The notes: generated by a model from the letters alone, not told the origin. Numbered from the stretch's first letter, positions 12,045-21,030 are shown. The stretch is DNA of 64,000 bases from Pseudomonas sp. CC6-YY-74 (GCF_002025205.1 NZ_CP019947.1:7501-71500), one strand, 5' to 3'. Translations and numbers: made by a program.

Positions 12045-12653
12045 ATGCCGTTCACCTCCGCTGCCTATATCGCTGCCTGTTGGTGCGAATTGCAGGATCA
12101 GGGCGATCTGGCCTGGGACCTCGACGCCATTACCGACCGCCGCGAGGCGATTGCCTTCCTGCAGCGCTTCGAGAACCGCCGGTGTGTCTATTCGGCTTAT
12201 GCGGCAAAGCTCTACAGCAACTACAGCTTCGTGGTGCCGCCGAGCGAGCATGGCTATATCACCATCCTCCCGGACGAGCGCTGCTGGAACGAAACCTTCC
12301 ATGACATCCCGGCCCATGCGGTAGAACCCACCGGTATCCATATTCTGCCGGGCGAAACCCTGGGCTATCCAGGTCTCTACTTGAAAATCCCCAGCCACAA
12401 TCGCCTGGTGGCCTCCACGGAGTTGCCGTTTCAGGATGGGCTCAGGTTGCTGATTCAGCGCTATCGGGCCAGGGGCGAGTGGTTCCTGCCGGTGTTGATC
12501 AAGGAGGAGCTGCGCGGCTTCGAGACGCGCATGCCGTCGCTGCACCTGCACCGCATCAACCTCGTCCAGTTGGCGCACTGCTCGGCGTCGAGCATCAACG
12601 CGATCAAGGGTGCCATTGCCCGCCACCTGCTCGGGTTGTTTCGCCAGACCTGA
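12045..12653 (+). CDS. Hypothetical protein
   Basis: Unrecognised 202-aa protein, apparently soluble with no signal peptide or membrane helix. It is rich in Trp, Tyr and His (LYSNYSFVVPPSEHGYITIL). The frame stays open 201 nt upstream, but the ATG at 12045 (MPFTSAAYIAACW) is the most natural start. It stands alone between mksF (divergent) and nspC. Codon use looks like that of the core genes. No function is proposed. Confidence 0.65.
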   Translation: MPFTSAAYIAACWCELQDQGDLAWDLDAITDRREAIAFLQRFENRRCVYSAYAAKLYSNYSFVVPPSEHGYITILPDERCWNETFHDIPAHAVEPTGIHILPGETLGYPGLYLKIPSHNRLVASTELPFQDGLRLLIQRYRARGEWFLPVLIKEELRGFETRMPSLHLHRINLVQLAHCSASSINAIKGAIARHLLGLFRQT

Positions 12654-12949
12654 GCCGCCTGACGCCACAATTGCCAGCAATTGGACAGGCTCAGTGGCAC
12701 ATTGCAGTCACCCATTGGTCATCCATGCGGTTCATCCTGTCTGGCGCCTGCACATTGCGCCACGGGCGCTCCAGCTGGGCTGCGGCTGACCGGCCTTGCG
12801 ATAAAGCGTCGCCAACGGTCGGTTGACCGACGAAATATGCCCATGGCTCTTTCGATATGCGTCGGTTATCGGCACAATTCGCCTCCACTTTTTGGGGAGG
12901 GGGTCGGCACCGCTGATTTCCTGCCGGCTGACCTTGTATAGGCACACAG

Positions 12950-14047
12950 ATGATCAAGACGCCGTACTACCTCATCGACAAGCAAAAGCTGCTGGGCAAT
13001 CTCGAGAAGATCGCCTACGTCCGCGAGCACTCCGGTGCCAAGGCACTGCTGGCGCTCAAGTGTTTTGCCACCTGGTCGGTATTCGACCTGATGCAGCAGT
13101 ACATGGACGGCACCACCTCATCGTCGCTGTATGAGCTCAAGCTCGGTCGACAGAAGTTCGCTGGCGAAACCCACGCCTACAGCGTGGCCTGGGCCGACGA
13201 TGAAATCGACGAGATGTTGGCCAACTGCGACAAGATCATCTTCAACTCGATCGGCCAGCTCGAGCGCTTCGCCGAGGCGTCTGCCGGCAAGATACGTGGC
13301 TTGCGGGTCAACCCGCAGGTGAGCAGCTCGGATTACCTGTTGGCCGACCCGGCGCGCCCGTTCAGCCGCCTGGGCGAGTGGGACCCGGAAAAAATCGCCA
13401 CAGTGATGGATAAGGTTTCCGGCTTCATGTTCCACAACAACTGCGAGAACGACAGCTTCGAGCTGTTCGAGCAGATGCTCAGCACCATCGAAGAGCGCTT
13501 CGGCCATCTGCTTGAGCAGGTCGAGTGGGTCAGCCTGGGCGGCGGTATTCACTTCACCGGTGACGGCTATCCGCTGGAGCAGTTCTGCGCGCGCCTCAAG
13601 GCCTTCTCCGAGCGTTTCGGCGTGCAGGTTTATCTGGAGCCCGGTGAAGCTGCCATCACCATGAGCGCCTCGTTGGAAGTCACGGTGCTCGACACCTTGT
13701 TCAACGGCAAGCACCTGGCGGTGGTCGACAGCTCCATCGAAGCGCATATGCTCGATCTGTTGATCTACCGCCTGGACGCCAAGATGGCCCCCTGTGACGG
13801 CGAGCACAGTTACATGGTGTGCGGTAAATCCTGTCTGGCGGGGGACATTTTCGGCGAATACCGCTTCGATCGTCCGCTGACCATCGGCGATCGGTTGTCG
13901 TTTATCGACGCAGCGGGTTACACCATGGTCAAGAAAAACTGGTTTAACGGGCTTAAAATGCCGTCTATTGCAGTGCGACAGCTCGACGGCAGCGTCGAGG
14001 TTGTTCGTGAGTTTGGATTCGACGACTACCTGTCCAGCCTGTCCTGA
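12950..14047 (+). CDS. nspC: Carboxynorspermidine/carboxyspermidine decarboxylase
   Basis: PLP-dependent fold-III decarboxylase (365 aa) that removes CO2 from carboxyspermidine or carboxynorspermidine, the last step of the SAM-decarboxylase-independent polyamine pathway. Near the N-terminus LLALKCFATWS holds the PLP-binding lysine. The central VSLGGGIHFTGDGYP glycine loop and the C-terminal VCGKSCLAGDIFGEYRF block are typical of alanine-racemase/ornithine-decarboxylase-like enzymes. The gene for the preceding enzyme follows after 30 bp, so the two form an operon. Whether the product is spermidine or norspermidine cannot be read from sequence. Confidence 0.92.
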   Translation: MIKTPYYLIDKQKLLGNLEKIAYVREHSGAKALLALKCFATWSVFDLMQQYMDGTTSSSLYELKLGRQKFAGETHAYSVAWADDEIDEMLANCDKIIFNSIGQLERFAEASAGKIRGLRVNPQVSSSDYLLADPARPFSRLGEWDPEKIATVMDKVSGFMFHNNCENDSFELFEQMLSTIEERFGHLLEQVEWVSLGGGIHFTGDGYPLEQFCARLKAFSERFGVQVYLEPGEAAITMSASLEVTVLDTLFNGKHLAVVDSSIEAHMLDLLIYRLDAKMAPCDGEHSYMVCGKSCLAGDIFGEYRFDRPLTIGDRLSFIDAAGYTMVKKNWFNGLKMPSIAVRQLDGSVEVVREFGFDDYLSSLS

Positions 14048-14077
14048 AGGCCGGCGGTTAAAGGAGAGATAAAGAAA

Positions 14078-15322
14078 TTGAAGAAGAATGTTCTGATCAT
14101 TGGTGCAGGAGGTGTCGCCAAGGTGGTGGCCCACAAGTGCGCGCAGCACAACGACGAACTCGGTCGTATTGCTATCGCGTCGCGCAACATCTCCAAATGC
14201 CAGGCCATCATCGACAGCGTAAAGGCCAAAGGCAGCTTGAAGCAGCCGGCCGAAATCCAGGCCTATGCCCTCAATGCGCTGGATATAGAAGCAACCAAGG
14301 CACTGATCCGCGAGACCCAATCGCAGATCGTCATCAACGTGGGTTCGTCCTTCCTCAACATGTCGGTGCTGCGCGCCTGCATGGATACCGGCGCCGCCTA
14401 CCTTGATACCGCCATCCACGAAGAACCGGGCAAGGTCTGCGAAACGCCGCCTTGGTACGCTAACTACGAGTGGAAGCACCTGGCCGAATGCCAGGAAAAA
14501 GGCGTGACCGCCATCCTCGGTGTCGGTTTCGACCCGGGCGTGGTCAATGCCTATGCCGCACTGGCGCAGCAGCAGTACTTCGACAGCATCGAGTCGATCG
14601 ACATCCTCGACGTCAACGCCGGCTCCCACGGCAAGTATTTCGCCACCAATTTCGATCCGGAAATCAATTTCCGTGAGTTCACCGGACAAGTCTGGAGCTG
14701 GCAGAACAGCCAGTGGACCAGCAACAGCATGTTCGAAGTCAAACGTAGCGACGACCTGCCGGTGGTCGGTGAGCAGAATCTGTACCTGACCGGGCATGAC
14801 GAAGTGCACTCGCTGTCCAAGCACCTGAACGTACCCAACGTGCGCTTCTGGATGAGCTTCGGCGAGCACTACATCAACGTCTTCACCGTGCTGAACACCC
14901 TCGGCCTGCTCTCCGAGCAACCGGTGAAAACCGCCGAAGGCCTTGAAGTGGTGCCGCTCAAGGTGGTCAAGGCCGTGCTGCCGGATCCAGCCTCGCTGGC
15001 GCCGAGTTACAGCGGCAAGACCTGCATCGGCGACCTGGTCAAGGGCAGCAAGGACGGCAAGCCGGTGGAGTTGTTTATCTACAACATCGCCGACCACGCC
15101 GATGCCTATGCCGAGACCGACAGCCAGGGCATTTCCTACACCGCTGGCGTACCGCCGGTCGCCGCTGCTCTGCTGGTCGCCCGTGGCGACTGGGACGTGG
15201 CGCGTATGGCTAACGTCGAACAGCTGCCGGCCGAGCCGTTCCTCAAACTGCTCGATGCGATGGGCCTGCCGACCCGGATCAAGGACGCCAACGGCGACCG
15301 GCCCTGGGATCAGAAGCGCTGA
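14078..15322 (+). CDS. Carboxynorspermidine/carboxyspermidine dehydrogenase (Lys1-like)
   Basis: Saccharopine-dehydrogenase-family enzyme of 414 aa that condenses aspartate semialdehyde with putrescine or diaminopropane using NADPH. A Rossmann nucleotide loop starts the protein (MKKNVLIIGAGGVAKVV). VGFDPGVVNAYAA and DVNAGSHGKYFATNFDPEINF are family blocks. The start is a TTG at 14078, supported by AAGGAGAG at 14061-14068 and by the nucleotide loop beginning immediately after it. It is the second gene of the operon with nspC and ends just before a strong terminator. Confidence 0.92.
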   Translation: MKKNVLIIGAGGVAKVVAHKCAQHNDELGRIAIASRNISKCQAIIDSVKAKGSLKQPAEIQAYALNALDIEATKALIRETQSQIVINVGSSFLNMSVLRACMDTGAAYLDTAIHEEPGKVCETPPWYANYEWKHLAECQEKGVTAILGVGFDPGVVNAYAALAQQQYFDSIESIDILDVNAGSHGKYFATNFDPEINFREFTGQVWSWQNSQWTSNSMFEVKRSDDLPVVGEQNLYLTGHDEVHSLSKHLNVPNVRFWMSFGEHYINVFTVLNTLGLLSEQPVKTAEGLEVVPLKVVKAVLPDPASLAPSYSGKTCIGDLVKGSKDGKPVELFIYNIADHADAYAETDSQGISYTAGVPPVAAALLVARGDWDVARMANVEQLPAEPFLKLLDAMGLPTRIKDANGDRPWDQKR

Positions 15323-15330
15323 TCGACCAA

Positions 15331-15361
15331 CAAGACCCGCCAATTCGGCGGGTCTTGTTTT
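15331..15361 (+). terminator. Rho-independent terminator after the polyamine operon
   Basis: Perfect 11-bp stem CAAGACCCGCC / GGCGGGTCTTG with a 5-nt loop, followed by TTTTTA. It lies 9 bp after the dehydrogenase stop codon. Confidence 0.95.
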
Positions 15362-15427
15362 TAGTGCCGGCTTTGCAGGCTCATCCTGGTTACTTGCCGA
15401 TGGCTCATGCGCTCCGGGCCATCGGAT

Positions 15428-15449
15428 GGAAAACCGCGAAGCGTTTTCC
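15428..15449. repeat. REP-like palindrome (GGAAAA...TTTTCC type)
   Basis: GGAAAACCGCGAAGCGTTTTCC: 6-bp arms round a CCGCGAAGCG core. A near copy lies at 10504-10527 and a variant at 36069-36100, so it belongs to a dispersed intergenic repeat family of the kind common in pseudomonads. Confidence 0.7.
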
Positions 15450-15559
15450 TCCACGAACCCGCCGCGCCATGTCGATGGCGGATGTAAACAGCGAGATCCT
15501 CCCTTTGAGCTCTTGCGTCCATCACGCGTCCAGAAGTGCGCGATGCGCGAGGGCGATCG

Positions 15560-15618
15560 GTAGGGCGGGTGCAACCCGCCGGAATCTCTTGGCCATTGGC
15601 GGGTTGCACCCGCCCTAC
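15560..15618. repeat. Large inverted repeat, REPIN-like
   Basis: Two exact 21-nt arms in opposite orientation (15560-15580 and 15598-15618), separated by 17 nt. Each begins or ends with GTAGGGCGGGTGCAACCCGC and is itself partly palindromic (GCGGGT-GCA-ACCCGC). Paired inverted REP sequences of this design are mobilised in pseudomonads by RAYT transposases. None is encoded in the window. Confidence 0.75.
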
Positions 15619-15745
15619 GCTTTGATGCGGAGTGTGGCGCTGCTTTCCACGCTTCCCGCCTGCGGCGTTTCACGCGACAATCAGCACTTATCGACATAGG
15701 CCCCACGTCGGGCCTGTGCTTCTGCGCATTCGTGAGGAACCCAGC

Positions 15746-17293
15746 ATGAGCAGCAACGACCGCGTCATTATCTTCGACACCACCCTGCGCGATGGCGAGC
15801 AGAGTCCCGGCGCGTCCATGACCGGTGAAGAAAAGTTGCGCATCGCCAAGGCTCTGGAGCGGTTGCGCGTCGACGTCATCGAAGCCGGCTTCGCCATCGC
15901 CAGCCCAGGTGACTTCGCCGCGGTCAAGGCGATTGCCGACAGTATCAAGGACAGCACCGTGTGCAGCCTGTCGCGCGCCCTAGATGGTGACATCGACCGC
16001 GCCGCCGAAGCCCTCAAGGGCGCCAACAGCGGGCGCATCCACACCTTTATCGCCACCAGCCCGATCCACATGCAGTACAAGCTGCGCATGCAGCCCGATC
16101 AGGTGGTCGAGCAGGCGGTGCATGCGGTCAAGCGTGCGCGCAACCTGTGTGCCGATGTCGAGTTCTCCTGCGAAGATGCCGGTCGTTCGGACATCGACTT
16201 TCTCTGTCGGATTGTCGAGGCGGCGATTGATGCCGGTGCGCGCACCATCAATATTCCGGATACCGTGGGCTATGCGATTCCGCACCAGTACGCCGAGACC
16301 ATTCGCCAGCTGCTCAACCGCGTGCCCAATGCCGACAAGGCAGTATTCTCGGTGCATTGCCACAACGACCTGGGCCTGGCCGTGGCCAACTCCCTGGCCG
16401 CCGTGGTCGCTGGCGCACGTCAGGTCGAGTGCACGATCAACGGCCTCGGCGAGCGGGCCGGCAACGCCGCGCTGGAAGAGATCGTCATGGCGATCAAGAC
16501 CCGTGCAGACCTGCTCGGCGTACATACGCGCATCGACACCCCGCACATCCTCAGTACCTCGCGCCTGGTCTCCGGCATCACCGGTTTCCCGGTGCAGCCG
16601 AACAAGGCGATCGTCGGCGCCAACGCCTTCGCCCACGAATCGGGGATCCACCAGGACGGCGTGCTCAAGCACCGTGAAACCTACGAGATCATGTCTGCCG
16701 AGTCGGTTGGCTGGAATGCCAACAAGATGGTCATGGGCAAACATTCCGGGCGTGCGGCGTTTCGCTCGCGTCTGGAGGAGCTGGGTATCGTCCTGGCCGG
16801 CGAGGGCGAACTGAACGCCGCCTTTGCCCGTTTCAAGGATCTGGCCGACAAGAAGCACGAGATCTTCGACGAAGACCTGCAGGCACTGGTTTCCGACAGC
16901 CTGACCGCCGAAGCACCTGAGCACTTCAAACTGCTGAGCCTGGAAGTGACGAGCAAAACCGGCGAAGTGCCGCAGGCGCAGATCGCGGTCAGTGTCGATG
17001 GCCAGGAGCGCCGTGCGGCCGCGCAGGGCTCCGGTCCGGTGGATGCGACCTTCAAGGCTATTGAGTCGATTGCCAGTTCGCAGGCCAACCTGCAACTGTA
17101 CTCGGTCAACGCCATCACCGAGGGCACCGACTCCCAGGGCGAAGTCACCGTACGCCTGGAGAAGGGCGGACGTATCGTCAATGGCAACGGCGCCGATACC
17201 GACATCCTGGTAGCGTCGGCCAAGGCCTACATCAACGCCCTCAACCTGATGCAGGACGGCCAGAAGGCTCACCCGCAGGTGGCTGACGTTTGA
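15746..17293 (+). CDS. leuA: 2-isopropylmalate synthase, E. coli-type (LeuA family)
   Basis: 515-aa DRE-TIM metallolyase. The N-terminal TIM barrel has [16 protein letters not shown] (residues about 9-24) with the metal-binding Asp and the catalytic Arg, the [13 protein letters not shown] metal ligands, [10 protein letters not shown], and [11 protein letters not shown]. The C-terminal third (from about residue 390) is a LeuA regulatory domain. It condenses acetyl-CoA with 2-oxoisovalerate in leucine synthesis. The ATG at 15746 with GAGGAA 8 bp upstream is chosen over longer open frame. Pseudomonads usually carry a longer LeuA (about 557 aa) elsewhere, so this short type may be a second copy or a related acyl-CoA/2-oxoacid synthase. 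The stop overlaps the next start. Confidence 0.85.
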   Translation: MSSNDRVIIFDTTLRDGEQSPGASMTGEEKLRIAKALERLRVDVIEAGFAIASPGDFAAVKAIADSIKDSTVCSLSRALDGDIDRAAEALKGANSGRIHTFIATSPIHMQYKLRMQPDQVVEQAVHAVKRARNLCADVEFSCEDAGRSDIDFLCRIVEAAIDAGARTINIPDTVGYAIPHQYAETIRQLLNRVPNADKAVFSVHCHNDLGLAVANSLAAVVAGARQVECTINGLGERAGNAALEEIVMAIKTRADLLGVHTRIDTPHILSTSRLVSGITGFPVQPNKAIVGANAFAHESGIHQDGVLKHRETYEIMSAESVGWNANKMVMGKHSGRAAFRSRLEELGIVLAGEGELNAAFARFKDLADKKHEIFDEDLQALVSDSLTAEAPEHFKLLSLEVTSKTGEVPQAQIAVSVDGQERRAAAQGSGPVDATFKAIESIASSQANLQLYSVNAITEGTDSQGEVTVRLEKGGRIVNGNGADTDILVASAKAYINALNLMQDGQKAHPQVADV

Positions 17294-18084
17294 TTGCAGA
17301 GCTGCGTCGTCGCGCCTACCTGAGCGCCATGCAGGTGGCCAGCTGGCTGCCGCGGGTGGAGTTGCCGTTTGCCGCGCCCTCACGCCCGGAGCTGCTGCAG
17401 CCGGCAGAGCCTGAGGTGCCAGTCGCAGCCGAGCCGCCGGCCGCCGTGCCCGTCAGCGAAACGGCGCCACCTAGCCAGCCCGAGCCGCGAGCCGAGCGGC
17501 CGAAGATCGAGGTGCCGCGGCCCAGCAGCGCTCCGCGCAACGGCAAAGCGGACGCCGCCGATGCGGCCGAGCCGCCCGTAGTAACCAAGCCGGTGGTCGC
17601 GGCGCCGCCGCGTTTCGCTCTGCAACTGCTGCGCGCCGGTGGCTGCGCCTTGCTGGTCGAGCTGCCCACTGGCGAGCCCTTGCAGGGCCGTGATCCGGCC
17701 TATCTGCTGCTCAGGGATCTGCTGCGCGCCGCCGGTCTGCCGGACAGCCCGCAATTGGTCGGCGAGCCGGTACGCTGGCCATTGCTAGCACGCGGCAGCA
17801 TGGATCAGGGGCCACAGGCCGCGCTGGATTACGTGCAGAGCTTCATCGCCGCGCGCCTGGAAGAGCAGCAACCCTGCCGCTGCCTGTGGCTGGTCGGCTT
17901 GCCGGCCATTCGCTTTGCCGGCGACGCCGATGCCGAGGTCTACAACCGCGAGTTGCAGATCGACGAATTGGGTGCGGCCTGGGCACTGCCGGGGCTGGAA
18001 TTGCTGATGGACGAGCCAGAACGCAAGGCCGAACTGTGGCAGGCCATGCGCCGGGTGCGGCAGCGCTGGCTGGCTGACTCTTGA
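17290..18084 (+). CDS. holD: Probable DNA polymerase III psi subunit (HolD)
   Basis: 264-aa protein directly upstream of rimI, the position holD has in E. coli and that of the cryptic psi subunit described in P. aeruginosa (PA4679, from memory). A short N-terminal region ([20 protein letters not shown]) would be the chi-contact segment. Residues about 35-105 are a Pro/Ala/Glu-rich low-complexity linker. The C-terminal half is folded and ends [20 protein letters not shown], reminiscent of the end of E. coli psi (P-x-L ... A-x-LWQ). Psi stabilises the clamp loader and links it to chi and SSB. The TTG start (17290) overlaps the leuA stop; an ATG at 17329 is an alternative. Confidence 0.68.
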   Translation: MIAELRRRAYLSAMQVASWLPRVELPFAAPSRPELLQPAEPEVPVAAEPPAAVPVSETAPPSQPEPRAERPKIEVPRPSSAPRNGKADAADAAEPPVVTKPVVAAPPRFALQLLRAGGCALLVELPTGEPLQGRDPAYLLLRDLLRAAGLPDSPQLVGEPVRWPLLARGSMDQGPQAALDYVQSFIAARLEEQQPCRCLWLVGLPAIRFAGDADAEVYNRELQIDELGAAWALPGLELLMDEPERKAELWQAMRRVRQRWLADS

Positions 18085-18151
18085 GCACGTCCTGCGTGGC
18101 CTTGTTTCGGCCACTTCGCCTACGTATCCACCGCCTGTCGAGTCAACCTGA

Positions 18152-18604
18152 ATGAGTGATGCGATTTCTTTCCGCCGGATAACCGAAGCGGATATCGAGG
18201 CCGTGCTGAAAATCGAGTACGCCGCGTTCAGCCATCCCTGGACGCGCGGGATCTTCCTCGACAGCCTCAAGTCCTACGATTGCTGGGTGATGTTCGAGGG
18301 CCAGCAGCAGGTTGGCCACGGGGTGATCAACGTGATCATCGACGAGGCCCATCTGCTCAATATCACCATCAAACCGGAGAGTCAGGGCCGTGGCTTCGGC
18401 TTGCTGCTGCTGGAGCGCCTGATGCAGCGTGCCATGGAATTGAATGCCGGCGAATGCTTCCTCGAAGTGCGCGCCAGCAACCAGTCGGCTTATCGCCTGT
18501 ACGAGCGTTACGGGTTCAATGAAATCGGCCGGCGCCGCGACTACTACCCCGCAGTCGGCGGTCGCGAGGACGCGCTGGTGATGGCCTGCACGCTAATCGA
18601 TTGA
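18152..18604 (+). CDS. rimI: Ribosomal protein S18-alanine N-acetyltransferase RimI
   Basis: 150-aa GNAT acetyltransferase that acetylates the N-terminal alanine of ribosomal protein S18. It shows the acetyl-CoA-binding loop in KPESQGRGFGLLLLERLM and the RimI block LEVRASNQSAYRLYERYGF followed by GRRRDYYPA. The length fits the family. It lies 67 bp after the psi gene, in the same direction. Its last 12 bp overlap the end of the convergent acidic-protein gene. Confidence 0.94.
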   Translation: MSDAISFRRITEADIEAVLKIEYAAFSHPWTRGIFLDSLKSYDCWVMFEGQQQVGHGVINVIIDEAHLLNITIKPESQGRGFGLLLLERLMQRAMELNAGECFLEVRASNQSAYRLYERYGFNEIGRRRDYYPAVGGREDALVMACTLID

Positions 18605-19000
18605 ACCGTCCGGAGTGCGCTGGCGCGCCGAGTTGAGCGGCTCCTGGCCGGCCATTTCCTCTTCATCGAGAACATCGCCGGTGCCGGCTTCGTCTGCGTC
18701 GACGATGCGCAGATCCATGTCCGCCGCCTGCACCTCACCGTGTTCAGAGGGCGAGCGGGCGCCGTCGTTGCTGATCAGGTCTTCTGCTTCGAGGTCGTCG
18801 CTGTCGGGGCCACAGCCGCGATCATCATCGCCGCTCAGACCTGCTTCACGACGTTGGCTGGAGGAAAGCGCCTCCATTATCTGATCTTGGGCACTGGGCT
18901 CGTTCAGCGCTGCTTCCTCGGCAGCCTGCTTGCGCGTGTGCTCCTCTTGCTGGTTCGAGGCCTGCTGGGCTGCTGCGTTCGTTGTACTGGAGCGGCTCAT
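18593..19000 (-). CDS. Hypothetical acidic low-complexity protein
   Basis: 135 aa, very rich in Glu, Asp, Ala, Ser and Gln (SDDLEAEDLI, DADEAGTGDVLDEEEMAG), with no membrane helix; probably largely disordered. The ATG at 19000 is supported by AGAGGA about 8 bp upstream on the minus strand; longer upstream frame is ignored. It is convergent with rimI and overlaps its end by 12 bp. The gene between rimI and carbonic anhydrase in PAO1 (PA4677, from memory) has the same place, but I do not know its role. Confidence 0.6.
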   Translation of the reverse strand: MSRSSTTNAAAQQASNQQEEHTRKQAAEEAALNEPSAQDQIMEALSSSQRREAGLSGDDDRGCGPDSDDLEAEDLISNDGARSPSEHGEVQAADMDLRIVDADEAGTGDVLDEEEMAGQEPLNSARQRTPDGSID

Positions 19001-19359
19001 CGGTATTCCTCTTTTTGGGTGGCCATAGGGAGTTGACGGTCCTGGGCGCGGAAGATTCCCGCTGATTTTCCCTGCGGTCGTTCGAGTGGGCCGGTTCGAC
19101 TGACGCGAATCGGCGGGTCTTGGTGCTCTTGCCACCTGCGTTAGGGTGCCCAGGTTCGATGCCGGCTCGACTCGCGGACGTGAAACGCTGCGTGGTTGTG
19201 CGAGCGGCACCCTGCGGGGGCGGGCAGCGGTTGGTGTCGCGACCCGCTTGCATCGAGGCTGTTGCTGTCGATCTCGGCTGTGACGGCAACGCCAAGTGAC
19301 TTGTCAAAGGCCATGCGCGCTCCGTATGGTGCGCATCGATACTCCAGGGAGCCGATGGT
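19001..19359. other. Divergent gene-free interval upstream of the carbonic anhydrase
   Basis: 359 bp between two divergent genes. A plausible sigma-70 promoter for the carbonic anhydrase is TTGTCA (19301) - 18 bp - TATGGT (19325), followed by an AGGGAG ribosome site near 19344. An AGAGGA site for the minus gene lies just above 19000. Nothing else is recognisable. Confidence 0.4.
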
Positions 19360-20004
19360 ATGAGTGACTTACAACACCTCTTCGACAACAACGCGCGCTG
19401 GGCCGAGGCCATCACCCAGCAAGACCCCGCGTTCTTCGCCAAGCTGGCCCGCCAGCAGGCGCCGGAATACCTGTGGATCGGCTGCTCCGATGCGCGGGTG
19501 CCGGCCAACGAAATCGTCGGTCTGCTGCCGGGCGATCTGTTCGTCCATCGCAACGTCGCCAACGTGGTGCTGCACACCGACCTCAACTGCCTGTCGGTGA
19601 TCCAGTACGCGGTCGACGTGCTCAAGGTCAAACACATCCTGGTCACCGGCCACTACGGTTGCGGCGGCGTGCGTGCTTCTATGCAGGACACCCAGTTCGG
19701 CCTGATCGACGGCTGGCTGCGGACCATCCGCGATTTGTATTACGAGCACCGCGACTACCTGGCGACCCTGCCGAGTGAGGAGGAGCGGGTCGACCGCCTC
19801 TGTGAACTCAACGTGATCCAGCAGGTGGCCAACGTCAGCCACACCACCATCGTGCAGAACGCCTGGCATCGCGGTCAGGAACTGTCGGTACATGGCTGCA
19901 TCTACGGTATCAAGGACGGTCGCTGGAAGAACCTCAACGTCACCGTCAGTGGCATCGAACAGCTGCCGCCGCAATACCGCCTGCGTCCGCTCGGCCAGAG
20001 CTGA
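19360..20004 (+). CDS. can: Beta-class carbonic anhydrase
   Basis: 214-aa zinc enzyme that interconverts CO2 and bicarbonate. Zinc ligands and the active-site dyad are visible in WIGCSDARVPANE (Cys, Asp-Arg) and in VTGHYGCGGVRA (His, Cys). The family segment FVHRNVANVV is also present. Size and motifs match the E. coli Can type. A DMT exporter gene follows after 1 bp and probably shares the transcript. Confidence 0.95.
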   Translation: MSDLQHLFDNNARWAEAITQQDPAFFAKLARQQAPEYLWIGCSDARVPANEIVGLLPGDLFVHRNVANVVLHTDLNCLSVIQYAVDVLKVKHILVTGHYGCGGVRASMQDTQFGLIDGWLRTIRDLYYEHRDYLATLPSEEERVDRLCELNVIQQVANVSHTTIVQNAWHRGQELSVHGCIYGIKDGRWKNLNVTVSGIEQLPPQYRLRPLGQS

Positions 20005-20005
20005 G

Positions 20006-20923
20006 GTGACGAACAGTTCGCGCAGCCTGGCCATGCTCGGCCTGCTGCTGGCGGTGCTCTGCTGGTCGGGCAACGCCCTGGTGGCGCGCGCCTTCGCCGG
20101 TGAGATCCCGCCCTTCGCCCTGTCGTTCTGGCGCTGGTGCCTGGCCCTGAGCCTGCTGCTGCCCTTCGTCCTGGCGCCGATGTGGCGTCATCGCCCGCAG
20201 CTGCGTGCGGCTGGCTGGCGCCTGCTGGTGCTCGGCGGCCTCGGCATCGCCGGCTACAATTCGATGCTCTACAGCGCCGCCCAGACCACCGTGGCGATCA
20301 ACATCACCCTGGTCAACACCTGTCTGCCGCTGATGACCTTCATCGGCGCCGGTCTGCTGCTCGGCGAATGGCCGCAGCGCCGCGCCTGGTGGGGCATGGG
20401 GCTGGCCGCGATCGGCCTGCTGGTGCTGATCACCCAGGGCAGTTGGACGACCCTGACGGCGCTGTCGTTCAACCGTGGCGACCTGATCATGCTCCTGGCT
20501 GTGGCCGACTGGGCGCTGTATTCCCTGCTGCTGCGACGCTGGGCCAAGTACCTGCTGCCGATCCCGGCGCTGGCCCTGCTCGGTGTACTGATGCTGCTCG
20601 GCGTGCCGCTGATTCTGCCGTTCTACCTCTACGAGCTCAGTCAGGGTGCTCGTTTCGTCGTCAGCCTGAGCAACCTCGGCGCGATTGCCTATACCGCCGT
20701 GTTCGCCTCGCTGGTCGCCTATCTCGCCTGGAATCACGGCGTGCGCGTACTCGGCGCCGCCAAGGCGGCACTCTCCAGCTACCTGATGCCGGTGATCACT
20801 GCCGTACTCGGCTGGCTGCTGCTGGGTGAGGGCTTGCAGGCGTTCCACTGGCTGGGCGGCGGGCTGATCTTCGCCGGCTTGTTGCTGGGCACACAGATGG
20901 CGCCGAAGCCGGCTGATCGATAG
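20006..20923 (+). CDS. EamA-family DMT transporter
   Basis: About 305 aa with ten predicted membrane segments forming two EamA repeats. The first repeat contains LLLAVLCWSGNALVARAFAG and the second GDLIMLLAVADWALYSLLLR, ending SSYLMPVITAVLGWLLLGEG. Proteins of this family export small metabolites or amino acids; the substrate is unknown. The GTG at 20006 lies one base after the carbonic anhydrase stop; an ATG at 20033 is an alternative start. Confidence 0.85.
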   Translation: MTNSSRSLAMLGLLLAVLCWSGNALVARAFAGEIPPFALSFWRWCLALSLLLPFVLAPMWRHRPQLRAAGWRLLVLGGLGIAGYNSMLYSAAQTTVAINITLVNTCLPLMTFIGAGLLLGEWPQRRAWWGMGLAAIGLLVLITQGSWTTLTALSFNRGDLIMLLAVADWALYSLLLRRWAKYLLPIPALALLGVLMLLGVPLILPFYLYELSQGARFVVSLSNLGAIAYTAVFASLVAYLAWNHGVRVLGAAKAALSSYLMPVITAVLGWLLLGEGLQAFHWLGGGLIFAGLLLGTQMAPKPADR

Positions 20924-21030
20924 GGTGATTATGCCGCTTGGTAGGAAGGGGCGCGCCGCAGAGACCGGGTCGGATCGGTTAGGTCAAGCGGCGCGATAGC
21001 CGTAGGCTGTTTCGCTGGTGATGGGCGCGT

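Larger units (their letters stand above)
15323..15745. other. Gene-free interval with terminator and palindromic repeats
   Basis: 423 bp between the polyamine operon and leuA. It holds a terminator (15331-15361), a short REP-like palindrome (15428-15449), a large inverted repeat (15560-15618) and the leuA ribosome binding site GAGGAA at 15733-15738. Short open frames cross it, but none has coding character. Confidence 0.7.

Noticed and set aside
13118..15706. An open frame of 862 codons on the minus strand
   Set aside because: It lies wholly opposite nspC and the carboxynorspermidine dehydrogenase, both with clear family motifs; long opposite frames are a by-product of high GC and strong third-position bias.
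18846..19646. A 266-codon minus-strand frame across the carbonic anhydrase start
   Set aside because: It overlaps the start of the carbonic anhydrase and the acidic-protein gene in other frames and has Ser/Arg/Thr-rich content typical of shadows.
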